10,647 nt of DNA from Flavobacteriia bacterium. Its GTDB lineage: Bacteria; Bacteroidota; Bacteroidia; Flavobacteriales; Flavobacteriaceae. This document shows, piece after piece, positions 1 to 6,563 of this stretch. The DNA lies in NCBI GenBank assembly GCA_030626085.1, contig DAOUPQ010000054.1:1-10647 (forward strand). Reading direction: 5' to 3'. Within the stretch, counting starts at the first letter, position 1. Every line of letters begins with the position of its first letter. The position numbers were made by a program, and so were the translations under genes. The notes under the pieces are model-generated. The model made no database searches and had not been told where the DNA came from. It saw only the letters and a list, made by a program, of their open reading frames with translations.

Positions 1-220
1 ATAAGTTAATTTGTAATAATATTAATCCCCTCAGTCAACATTATTAAAAATTGAACTCAAATAGTTACTTTTGTAACCGTTTATTCCAGTATCCATATTT
101 TAATGAATTTTGAACTTTCTGAAATAAGTAAAAAATTGATTTCTCAATTAATTACGGTACAAATATATTTTTAGATTCTAAAGAGATTCTGAAGAACTAA
201 ATATTATTATTTGAATATTG
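1..220. other. Non-coding stretch left of the kinase gene
   Basis: No convincing gene is seen on either strand. The longest ATG-started frames I find by eye are about 21 to 23 codons (for example plus strand from 103) and carry no recognisable motif. The stretch is very AT-rich. It includes a short dyad at 134-149 (six-base arms AATTGA and TCAATT) and a weak AATATT dyad at 200-219, just past the kinase stop. Neither has a clean T-run, so I do not call a terminator. A TATATTTG element on the minus strand (160-167) fits the Bacteroidetes -7 pattern but has no partner box and no gene in view. Confidence 0.5.
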
Positions 221-1468
221 TTAAAAATATATTGAAAAATGGTGTTGTTTATTTGAATATGAGTGATTTATTTTCCAATTATATATATCACATATTTTTT
301 TAACAATAGCAAGTCCAAGTCCAAAAGATTCTGAGGAACTACTATCTTTTTTAAAACGTTCAAATAATGATTCTGAAGAAATGCTTAAAGGTTTACCTGA
401 GTTAGAGACAGTTAAAAAAACATCGCTGGTAGTAATATGAATATTTCCTTTCTTGTGATTGTGTTTAATTGCATTTCCAATTAAATTTGAAATTACCATA
501 TCAAATAACATAGGATTAGCATCAACTTTAACATCTAAAGATAGATTATTGCTAACACTGATCTTTTTAGCATCAATAAAATCTTCAAATAGTTCAAGTT
601 GATCGTTAACAACATCGTTTATTAATAATGTTTCTTTTTGACTGTATTGTAGATTTTCTATTTTAGAGAGTGTCAACAATGTTTTATTTAGTTTAGAGAG
701 TCTTTTTGATGCTGAATACACAGAACTGATCAATTGTTTGTCATTATCTTTTAAACTTTCCGATTGCATTAAGAATTCTAATTTTGATTGCATAATTGCT
801 AATGGGGTTTGCATTTCATGTGATGCATTCTCAGTGAACTCTTTTAAATTATTGAAATCAGAGCTTAATTTATCAGTCAATTTTGTTAGTGATTGATTGA
901 GTTCTTTAAATTCATCAATTTTTGTAGCTTCTAGTTTAATGGGTTTATTCTTTTCAACTGAAAAGTTTTTAAGTGAATCTAAATTTTTATAAAAAGGATG
1001 CCATACTTTTTTTGCAAAAATGATATTTACAAAATATACGGTAGCAACCAGCAGTAGAATTAATAATGCCACGGATAAACTTATTGCTAACACAAATTCA
1101 CGATTTTTTACCTGAGAGCTACGGGTAATTATTCTGTATGTTTTACCCTGTAATGTTTCAATGGAAGTTAATTGACGGTATAATTCATAATTTTCAACAC
1201 CATTAATAACTTGATACATTAAAGTATCTTTAAAATAAAGTGTGTCTTTCACCTGGTTTTTTGCAATATAATCTTCAACATCAAAAATGGGTAGTGGATA
1301 ATCATATTTAATTTTTTGAGCAATTATTTCTTTATCGTATAATAATTTTTCATCCTGACGTTTGGTAATAATGCTTTTTAAGATATAATAAATAAATGTA
1401 CTCGATATAAAAAAAATTAGAATAGAGTATAAAAGATAAGTTCTTCTTATTTTTTGGAGTAATTTCAT
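221..1468 (-). CDS. Two-component sensor histidine kinase (HAMP, HisKA, HATPase)
   Basis: An inner-membrane sensor kinase of 415 residues that would autophosphorylate on His and pass the phosphate to the regulator encoded just upstream. Two hydrophobic segments at about residues 10-32 and 126-150 flank a periplasmic sensor region of roughly 90 residues that I do not recognise. A linker resembling HAMP follows at about 150-205. The H-box reads ASHEMQTPLA with the phospho-acceptor at His217. The ATPase domain has an N-box (NLIGNAIKHN, Asn332), a G1-type box (VSNSGKPL, about 354-361) in the Asn-Ser-Gly form common in Bacteroidetes kinases, and a G2 box (GLGLAIV, 383-389). The ATG directly follows the regulator's TAA, so the two genes are co-transcribed and probably translationally coupled; the regulator's last codons supply a GGAG sequence just before this start. 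The stimulus is unknown. Annotation as a kinase is secure, the specific role is not. Confidence 0.95.
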   Translation of the reverse strand: MKLLQKIRRTYLLYSILIFFISSTFIYYILKSIITKRQDEKLLYDKEIIAQKIKYDYPLPIFDVEDYIAKNQVKDTLYFKDTLMYQVINGVENYELYRQLTSIETLQGKTYRIITRSSQVKNREFVLAISLSVALLILLLVATVYFVNIIFAKKVWHPFYKNLDSLKNFSVEKNKPIKLEATKIDEFKELNQSLTKLTDKLSSDFNNLKEFTENASHEMQTPLAIMQSKLEFLMQSESLKDNDKQLISSVYSASKRLSKLNKTLLTLSKIENLQYSQKETLLINDVVNDQLELFEDFIDAKKISVSNNLSLDVKVDANPMLFDMVISNLIGNAIKHNHKKGNIHITTSDVFLTVSNSGKPLSISSESLFERFKKDSSSSESFGLGLAIVKKICDIYNWKINHSYSNKQHHFSIYF

Positions 1469-2143
1469 TTATTCTCCAAATTTATATCCAAGTCCGTAAA
1501 TGGTTTGCATATAGTTTGTTGCACCTTTAGTTTTGAGTTTTTTTCTTAAGTTTCGCATATGCGTATAGATAAAGTCAAAATTATCTGCCAGATCAATACT
1601 GTCTCCCCATAAGTGTTCTGCTATTGATTCTTTGGTTAGTACCCTATTTTTATTTGTAATAAAATACAGCAATAGAAAAAATTCTTTTTTAGTCAGATCA
1701 ACAGGTGAATTATTTACTTTTACAATTTTTGCATTAGGATCAATCTCAATTTCATTGAATGTTATGGTATGATTACCCTCAAATTTTTGTCTTCTGATTA
1801 AAGAATTAATTCTTGAATTTAACTCTGCTAAATGAAAAGGCTTTGTAATATAGTCATCAGCACCTAGATCTAAACCTTTTAATTTATCATCTAATGAATC
1901 TTTTGCTGATACGATTAAAACACCCGTATCTGATTTGTTGGTCTTAATAATTTTTAGAAGATCTAAACCATTCCCATCAGGTAAATTGATGTCTAAAATA
2001 ACAATATCGTAATTATAAGAGATCAACTTATCTTCAGCCTCAAAAAAATTAACAGCAAATTCACAAATAAAATCTTCTTTTTGTAGATACTGACACATTA
2101 CGTTTACCAGATCTTTTTCATCTTCAATAATCAATATTTTCAT
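1469..2143 (-). CDS. OmpR-family response regulator
   Basis: A cytoplasmic DNA-binding response regulator of 224 residues, the partner of the kinase that follows it. The receiver domain (about 1-115) has the acidic pocket at Glu7-Asp8, the phospho-acceptor Asp51 in VILDINLPDG, the switch Ser79 and the conserved Lys101 in ITKPF. The C-terminal winged helix (about 125-224) carries the typical HLWG, VYTHMRNLRKKL-like (here IYTHMRNLRKKL) and YGLGYKF segments of the OmpR/PhoB class. It is the first gene of a two-gene operon, with its stop codon abutting the kinase start. A -7-like element lies about 38 bases upstream of its ATG. It is divergent from the two DUF2911 genes, which makes these plausible targets, but this is inference from position only. 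Confidence 0.96.
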   Translation of the reverse strand: MKILIIEDEKDLVNVMCQYLQKEDFICEFAVNFFEAEDKLISYNYDIVILDINLPDGNGLDLLKIIKTNKSDTGVLIVSAKDSLDDKLKGLDLGADDYITKPFHLAELNSRINSLIRRQKFEGNHTITFNEIEIDPNAKIVKVNNSPVDLTKKEFFLLLYFITNKNRVLTKESIAEHLWGDSIDLADNFDFIYTHMRNLRKKLKTKGATNYMQTIYGLGYKFGE

Positions 2144-2180
2144 CAGTTTATTTTTTTTCTAGAGTATATAAAAATCAATA

Positions 2181-2188
2181 CAAAGTTA
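2181..2188 (-). promoter_or_regulatory. Possible -7 box upstream of the response regulator
   Basis: On the minus strand this reads TAACTTTG, matching the Bacteroidetes -7 consensus TAnnTTTG. It lies 38 bases before the regulator ATG, which would give a leader of about 30 bases. I see no matching -33 TTG-type box at the usual 19-21 base spacing, so this is half a promoter at best. Confidence 0.4.
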
Positions 2189-2246
2189 ATATTAAAATTT
2201 GTTATACTGTTATTTTAAGGGAAATGCTTATAAACTATTGTACTTG

Positions 2247-2268
2247 AATATAATGATGGAATTATATT
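2247..2268. repeat. AT-rich inverted repeat in the divergent intergenic region
   Basis: Perfect eight-base arms AATATAAT (2247-2254) and ATTATATT (2261-2268) surround a six-base loop, GATGGA. It lies between the regulator and the first DUF2911 gene, upstream of both, so it is not placed as a terminator for either. It may be an operator or chance in AT-rich DNA. Confidence 0.35.
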
Positions 2269-2283
2269 TTTCATTTAAATAAT

Positions 2284-2308
2284 TTTAATCATTTTGATTT
2301 GGATTAAA
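2284..2308. repeat. Second inverted repeat in the divergent intergenic region
   Basis: Seven-base arms TTTAATC (2284-2290) and GATTAAA (2302-2308) are separated by 11 bases. Allowing one extra T on the left, the pairing extends outward by two more bases. It sits about 90 bases before the first DUF2911 start. It is a candidate regulator-binding site, without direct support. Confidence 0.3.
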
Positions 2309-2396
2309 TTAATACATAATAAATCAATTTTTAAATATAATAAAAACACAAAATGAACGTTTAGATATTCGTACGCATTAAAAAAATTCAATTGCT

Positions 2397-2957
2397 ATGA
2401 ATAAAAAATGTTTTTTTGCGGCCTTGATCATAACTTTATTGTTTAGTGAGCAAAATTTTGCTCAATCTTTACAGGGTCTAGATAAGAGTCCGCTTGATAT
2501 TGCATATTTACGTCCAAATAAATTATCAACTCCATTAATTAAAGTCATTTACGGAAGACCAAAAAAACAAAGTGATGTTGTTTTTGGTAATCAGGTTCCT
2601 TTTAACAAAATATGGCGTACTGGTGATAATGAAGCAACTGAAATTAAATTTTATTCTGATGTAAAAGTTGGAAATAAACTCATTAAATCAGGCACTTATG
2701 TCTTACATACCATACCGGGTGAAAAGGAATGGACCATTATTTTAAACAGTAATACTGATTCTTGGGGAGCATTTTTTTATGAAGAATCAAAAGATGTTGC
2801 CAGAATAAAAGTTCCATCTCATAAAGCAGAATCGATAGATGTTTTTTCTATAGGCTTTAAACAAAGGTATAATAATACTTTTATGGTGTTGGCCTGGGAT
2901 ACTACCCGAGTAAATATTCCGATTGAAACTCAATCTCAAATTTTAGCAGAATTATAA
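2397..2957 (+). CDS. Secreted DUF2911 family protein (copy 1)
   Basis: A protein of 186 residues with a Sec signal peptide (MNKK, a hydrophobic core, and a likely cut after NFAQ near residue 23), so it should be exported to the periplasm or beyond; there is no lipobox Cys at the cut site. The rest matches DUF2911, a family of unknown function common in Bacteroidetes. Visible family segments are IKVIYGRP, VFGNQVPFNKIW, NEATEIKF, GTYVLHTIP, EWTIILN and DVARI. The ATG is chosen because it starts directly with the signal peptide. The next gene, 48 bases downstream, is a paralogue, about 80 of 150 aligned residues being identical by my count, so the pair is a tandem duplication and probably one transcript. 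I see no good TAnnTTTG promoter ahead of it. No enzymatic role can be assigned. Confidence 0.93.
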   Translation: MNKKCFFAALIITLLFSEQNFAQSLQGLDKSPLDIAYLRPNKLSTPLIKVIYGRPKKQSDVVFGNQVPFNKIWRTGDNEATEIKFYSDVKVGNKLIKSGTYVLHTIPGEKEWTIILNSNTDSWGAFFYEESKDVARIKVPSHKAESIDVFSIGFKQRYNNTFMVLAWDTTRVNIPIETQSQILAEL

Positions 2958-3005
2958 AAATTGCTTTACCGTTTAGGTTTATTAGTTGCTATAAATATTT
3001 ATATT

Positions 3006-3539
3006 ATGAAAAAGAATTATTATTTAGTAGTTTTTACATTTTTATTTTTGAATTTAAATTCTTCAGCACAAGATTTTAAGGATCTTGATAAAAATCCACA
3101 TGACATTGCATATTACCGTACGAATAAGATTTCATCTCCAATTATAAAAGTTTTATATGGTCGTCCTCAAAGTAATGGGAATGAAGTATTTGGTGAAATT
3201 ATTCCGTTTGATCAGGTTTGGAGTGTGGGAGCAAATGAGGCTACTGAAATAGTATTTTTTCAGGATGTGGTTTTTGGTGGTATAAAAGTTAAAAAAGGAA
3301 CCTATGTTATGTATGCTATTCCTCATGAAAAAGAATGGACAATTATATTAAGTAATAATCTTGATGTTTGGGGATCAAAGGAATATGATATGAAGTATGA
3401 TGTAGCACGGATAACTGCAAAAGTAAAAAGAGCAGAGCCTTTAGAGGTCTTTTCAATTGGGTTTAAAGAAAAAGGCAATAAAGTTAATATGGCTTTAGCT
3501 TGGAATACAACCAGAGTTATTGTTCCTATCAGTCTTTAA
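3006..3539 (+). CDS. Secreted DUF2911 family protein (copy 2)
   Basis: A protein of 177 residues when started at the ATG at 3006. An in-frame TTG at 2961 would add 15 residues, but these would sit ahead of a good signal peptide (MKKN, a hydrophobic core, likely cut after SSAQ near residue 22), so I reject the longer form. After the signal the protein follows copy 1 almost without gaps: LDKNPHDIAY, IKVLYGRP, VFGEIIPFDQVW, GANEATEIVFF, EKEWTIIL, DVARI and a final LAWNTTRV segment. The largest differences are in the stretch after YGRP, around residues 55-60, and in the WG...Y...DVARI region. It is exported, of unknown function, and likely expressed with copy 1. The two may form a heteromer or have split roles; the sequence does not tell. 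Confidence 0.92.
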   Translation: MKKNYYLVVFTFLFLNLNSSAQDFKDLDKNPHDIAYYRTNKISSPIIKVLYGRPQSNGNEVFGEIIPFDQVWSVGANEATEIVFFQDVVFGGIKVKKGTYVMYAIPHEKEWTIILSNNLDVWGSKEYDMKYDVARITAKVKRAEPLEVFSIGFKEKGNKVNMALAWNTTRVIVPISL

Positions 3540-3550
3540 GTTTAATGATC

Positions 3551-3578
3551 AAAGATTATATATTTTTTTAAAATCTTT
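3551..3578 (+). terminator. Possible terminator after the DUF2911 pair
   Basis: Twelve bases after the second DUF2911 stop, arms AAAGATT (3551-3557) and AATCTTT (3572-3578) can pair across a 14-base loop that holds a run of seven T. The stem is AU-rich and the T-run is in the loop rather than after the stem, so this is a weak call. Confidence 0.3.
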
Positions 3579-3664
3579 ATTCTATCTTCAATTCTTTAAA
3601 CTTTTTTCAAATACACAAAATTAATCATCTTTTAGGTTTTCATAAATTGCAATGTATTATTACT

Positions 3665-3709
3665 CTTTTAGAAACAAGATATATTCTTAAAAAGAATATC
3701 TCCTAAAAG
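3665..3709. terminator. Long imperfect hairpin between convergent genes, overlapping the fusion gene's stop
   Basis: Outer arms CTTTTAG (3665-3671) and CTAAAAG (3703-3709) enclose an inner stem in which AGAT plus ATTCTT (3677-3680, 3683-3688) pairs with AAGAATATCT (3692-3701) around an AAA loop, with a two-base bulge. The structure spans the TAA of the NagB-like/PIG-L gene (stop at 3687-3689) and lies where the plus-strand DUF2911 transcript meets the minus-strand amino-sugar operon. A bidirectional terminator is the natural reading, but there is no long T-run on either side. Confidence 0.4.
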
Positions 3710-5600
3710 CCTCTAGAGCTGCATAATCTGCAAAGCCTAAAGCATTGTATTTTTCTGCAGTTTCTCTGTTTTTATCTTCTGCGCGCATCCAAAATTCTCT
3801 TGAGTCATCTCCCTGAAATAATGCACCATCCTTTTGTGATTGATGGTAAAAAATAGCATGACGTTTCTTTAAAATCTGATCAGGACTCATAGGAACAACC
3901 ATTTCAATTTCGTGAATATCCCATTCGTGCCATGCTCCACGGTATAACCAAACTCTGCAATCCTCCATGTATTTTTCATCTTTCAAGTGTTTTAAAGTAT
4001 AAAATAATGAATCTAAACAAAATTTATGTGTACTATGAGGCCCGGCAAGATCTTCAGATGCATAAATTTGATGAGGTTTTACCTTTGATATAAGATCCTT
4101 CATTTTTTTGAAATCGATGTCACTTAATTTATTCTTAGTAGGTGTACCAGTTTCATAGAAAGGTAGATCTAAATAGTGAACATGTTCATCTAAAATATTT
4201 AGATATCTGCTTGCTGCAATTGATTCTTTACGGCGAATCATACTTTTTAGTTTTCTGACTTCTATGGAGTCAATGTCGTATTCTTTTTTATTATTAAGGC
4301 CTTTAATAATATTTTTTACATTTGAATTTTCTCCATTTAAGGTAAGTGCAACTTCAGCAAACTTCAATGCTTCTTCATCTGAAACAGCAATATTGCCTGA
4401 AGTTTGAAAGGCAATATGTACTTCATGGCCTTGATCTACAAGTCGGTCAATTGTGCCGCCCATTGAGATTACACCGTCACCAGGGTGTGGGCTAAAAATA
4501 ATAACACGTTTTTTTGCGGGATCTTTGCGCTCAGGGCGATTGCTGTCATCAGCATTAGGTTTTCCACCTGGCCAACCGGTAATAGTATGTTGTAATTTAT
4601 TAAATAAAATGATATTTAATTTATAGGCTGAGCCATGTTCTACCAATAAATTTGACATACCATTATTGTTATAATTAGCATCGGTCAATTTTAAAATAGA
4701 TTTTTCTTTTAATTCACTCAACCAAATTGCAGCTTTTAAAGTAAGATTATCAGACCAATCGCATGGTTTTACCAACCAAGGTGTTTTAACCCTTGTTAAT
4801 TCTTGTGAAGCACCTTCATCTAAAACAAAAGTACAGTTGTTGTGATTTTGTAAGTAAGAAGATGGAATTTCAGAAGTAATCTCTTCTTCTATTGCTTTTT
4901 TTACTACTGAAGCTTTATTGATACCCCAGGCTAATAAAACAATGCGTTTAGCTTTTCTAATGGTGCTAATTCCCATGGTAATGGCAACTCTTGGAACATT
5001 GTCAATTCCTAAAAAGGCAGGCGCTGCATCTACACGAGTAATATGGTCTAAGGTAATAGTTCGGGTGCCAGAATTATAGTGCGAACCGGGTTCATTAAAC
5101 CCAACGTGACCGGTTCTACCAATACCTAGTAATTGAAAATCCAAACCTCCTGCATTTTTGATCTTCATTTCATAATCAATACAAAATTGTTGAATCTGAT
5201 CAGGAGCAATAGTACCGATTGGAATATTAATATTTTCAGGAAGGATATCGATATGATTGAACAAATGTTCGTACATAAAATACCAATAACTTTGGATATT
5301 CTCTTTTTCCATTGGATAATATTCATCCAGATTAAAAGTAATTACATTCTTAAAACTCAAGCCTTCTTCTTGATGCATTCTAACCAATTCTTCATATACA
5401 TCAATCGGTGAAGAACCTGTTGCCAAACCAAGAATGCAATTTTTATTTTGTGAGGCTTTCTCTTTTATAAGCTCTGCTATTTCTTGTGCAACTATATTTG
5501 AAGCTTTTAAAGAATCCTTAAAAACAACATTGTGTATTTTTTCAAATCGTGTGTCTTCAAATTTACCGGCTTCAGCGTGTTTAATAATGTTTGATTTCAT
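3687..5600 (-). CDS. nagB: NagB-like glucosamine-6-phosphate deaminase fused to a PIG-L deacetylase domain
   Basis: A cytoplasmic fusion of 637 residues, a known Bacteroidetes architecture. Residues about 20-285 are NagB-like: phosphate-loop TGSSP (61-65), FNLDEYYP with Asp92-Glu93 matching the E. coli base Asp72, then GRTGHVGFNE with His165 and Glu170 matching His143 and Glu148. The position of E. coli Asp141 is Thr163. After a linker with LKLTDANYNNNGMS and ITGWPGGKPNADDS, residues about 365-560 form a PIG-L/LmbE domain. There HPGDG (372-376) replaces HPDDE: His372, Asp375 and His525 (in GPHSTH) can supply the zinc site, but the general-base Asp is Gly374. The natural assignment is GlcN-6-P to fructose-6-P plus ammonia, with possible deacetylation of GlcNAc or GlcNAc-6-P by the second domain; the missing residues make both activities uncertain. 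It is last in the operon, 96 bases after the ROK gene. Its frame is intact, so it is not a pseudogene. Confidence 0.88.
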   Translation of the reverse strand: MKSNIIKHAEAGKFEDTRFEKIHNVVFKDSLKASNIVAQEIAELIKEKASQNKNCILGLATGSSPIDVYEELVRMHQEEGLSFKNVITFNLDEYYPMEKENIQSYWYFMYEHLFNHIDILPENINIPIGTIAPDQIQQFCIDYEMKIKNAGGLDFQLLGIGRTGHVGFNEPGSHYNSGTRTITLDHITRVDAAPAFLGIDNVPRVAITMGISTIRKAKRIVLLAWGINKASVVKKAIEEEITSEIPSSYLQNHNNCTFVLDEGASQELTRVKTPWLVKPCDWSDNLTLKAAIWLSELKEKSILKLTDANYNNNGMSNLLVEHGSAYKLNIILFNKLQHTITGWPGGKPNADDSNRPERKDPAKKRVIIFSPHPGDGVISMGGTIDRLVDQGHEVHIAFQTSGNIAVSDEEALKFAEVALTLNGENSNVKNIIKGLNNKKEYDIDSIEVRKLKSMIRRKESIAASRYLNILDEHVHYLDLPFYETGTPTKNKLSDIDFKKMKDLISKVKPHQIYASEDLAGPHSTHKFCLDSLFYTLKHLKDEKYMEDCRVWLYRGAWHEWDIHEIEMVVPMSPDQILKKRHAIFYHQSQKDGALFQGDDSREFWMRAEDKNRETAEKYNALGFADYAALEAFRRYSF

Positions 5601-5696
5601 GAGATATTGGTGATTTTAGTAAGAATAATAGTGTATGTACTTCTAAATTATACTTTGTTATTAAATAAATGTCTTTGAAATATTATTTTTATTCTA

Positions 5697-6563
5697 TTAT
5701 GATTTTGTTCTGTCGAAGAATATTGATGCAGCCCCTAAGACAGCAATATTTTGAGTGTTAGTAAATTGAACTTTTAAATTTTTAACAGATTTAATTGATG
5801 GAAAATCTTTAATAGAATTGGTCATAGATTCCACAAAAAATTCTTTAGATTTAGAAACAGAACCTCCTATAATTATCATATTTGGATCAACAGAAAACAT
5901 AATTGTTTTAATGGCATTTCCCAGATGAGATCCAAATTCTTCAAATGCTTTTAAAGCTTCAGAATTCCCTTTTTTTGCTTGTAAAAAAAATTCTTCTCCA
6001 GTTTTATTATAGTTGGTTTTAAAAAATTTACCACTGCAATAATCTTCGTAAATACCTTTAAGATAAGGGATTGATCCAAATTCTCCTGATCCGCAGTTGG
6101 CATCTTTTAAAAGGTGACCGTTTATTATTATTCCAGACCCCATACCAGTGCCGATAGTAATGCCTACAAAATTATCCTGACCTTTTCCTTCACCAAATTT
6201 ATATTCGCCATAGGCAAAACAATTTGCATCATTATCCAAATACACCGGTACATTAAATTCTTTTTGAAGGATATCAGAAAGACGAATTTCTTTCCATGAA
6301 GGAATGTTTTGAACATAATAAACAATACCTTTTTCTCTATTTACCAAACTCGGAATGCCAATACCAATACCTTTAACAGTTTCATCAAATAGATCTGAAA
6401 TCACGTTGATGATCTGGTTGATAACAACCATTGGGTCTTCTGATTTGTTATCAATTAAGGCATATTTTTTTTTAATGATATCAGTTCCGTCTATGAGCCC
6501 TGCTTCCACTTTTGTGCCACCCAGATCAACTCCGATAATTCTTTTACTCTTAGGAAGATTCAT
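5697..6563 (-). CDS. ROK-family sugar kinase (likely glucosamine / N-acetylglucosamine kinase)
   Basis: A cytoplasmic sugar kinase of 288 residues. It begins with the ATP phosphate loop GVDLGGTKVEAG (DLGGTK at 13-18), has the catalytic Asp112 in LDNDANCFAYGE, the glycine-rich ITIGTGMGSGIIING (about 135-149), and a C-terminal IIIGGSVS plus AVLGAAS. By context it would phosphorylate imported GlcN or GlcNAc at O6. The usual ROK zinc site is absent: the family's E-x-G-H is here EFGS with Ser164, and the CxCGxxGC loop is missing, the chain running from IPYLKGIY directly to EDYCSGKFF. I have seen such short loops as a recurrent variant in Bacteroidetes ROK kinases, so activity is still likely. The ATG abuts the transporter's TAA, which means tight co-expression. 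Glucokinase or another hexose kinase is the main alternative. Confidence 0.88.
   Translation of the reverse strand: MNLPKSKRIIGVDLGGTKVEAGLIDGTDIIKKKYALIDNKSEDPMVVINQIINVISDLFDETVKGIGIGIPSLVNREKGIVYYVQNIPSWKEIRLSDILQKEFNVPVYLDNDANCFAYGEYKFGEGKGQDNFVGITIGTGMGSGIIINGHLLKDANCGSGEFGSIPYLKGIYEDYCSGKFFKTNYNKTGEEFFLQAKKGNSEALKAFEEFGSHLGNAIKTIMFSVDPNMIIIGGSVSKSKEFFVESMTNSIKDFPSIKSVKNLKVQFTNTQNIAVLGAASIFFDRTKS

Noticed and set aside
160..167. TATATTTG on the minus strand, resembling a Bacteroidetes -7 box
   Set aside because: There is no partner -33 box and no gene start downstream within the window. Such octamers arise easily in AT-rich DNA.
103..174. Short plus-strand frame of 23 codons starting MNFELSEI
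   Set aside because: It is very short and I see no ribosome-binding site, homology or conserved context to support it.
184..380. Three similar copies of GATTCTGAAGAA-like sequence (about 185, 329 and 366) at and after the kinase 3' end
   Set aside because: Two of them encode Ser-Ser-Glu-Ser stretches in the ATPase domain, and the third is short and imperfect. There is too little length to claim a repeat or duplication.
2961..3005. In-frame TTG start that would lengthen the second DUF2911 protein by 15 residues
   Set aside because: The ATG at 3006 begins directly with a clean signal peptide, and the extension would place hydrophobic residues ahead of the MKKN start.
5133..5411. Plus-strand open frame of 92 codons inside the NagB-like gene
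   Set aside because: It is antisense to a well-conserved domain, shows no protein-like pattern or motif, and is explained as a shadow of the real gene.
5601..5696. Possible internal promoter in the gap before the NagB-like gene
   Set aside because: The 96 bases contain no TAnnTTTG element in the right direction, so an independent promoter cannot be supported.
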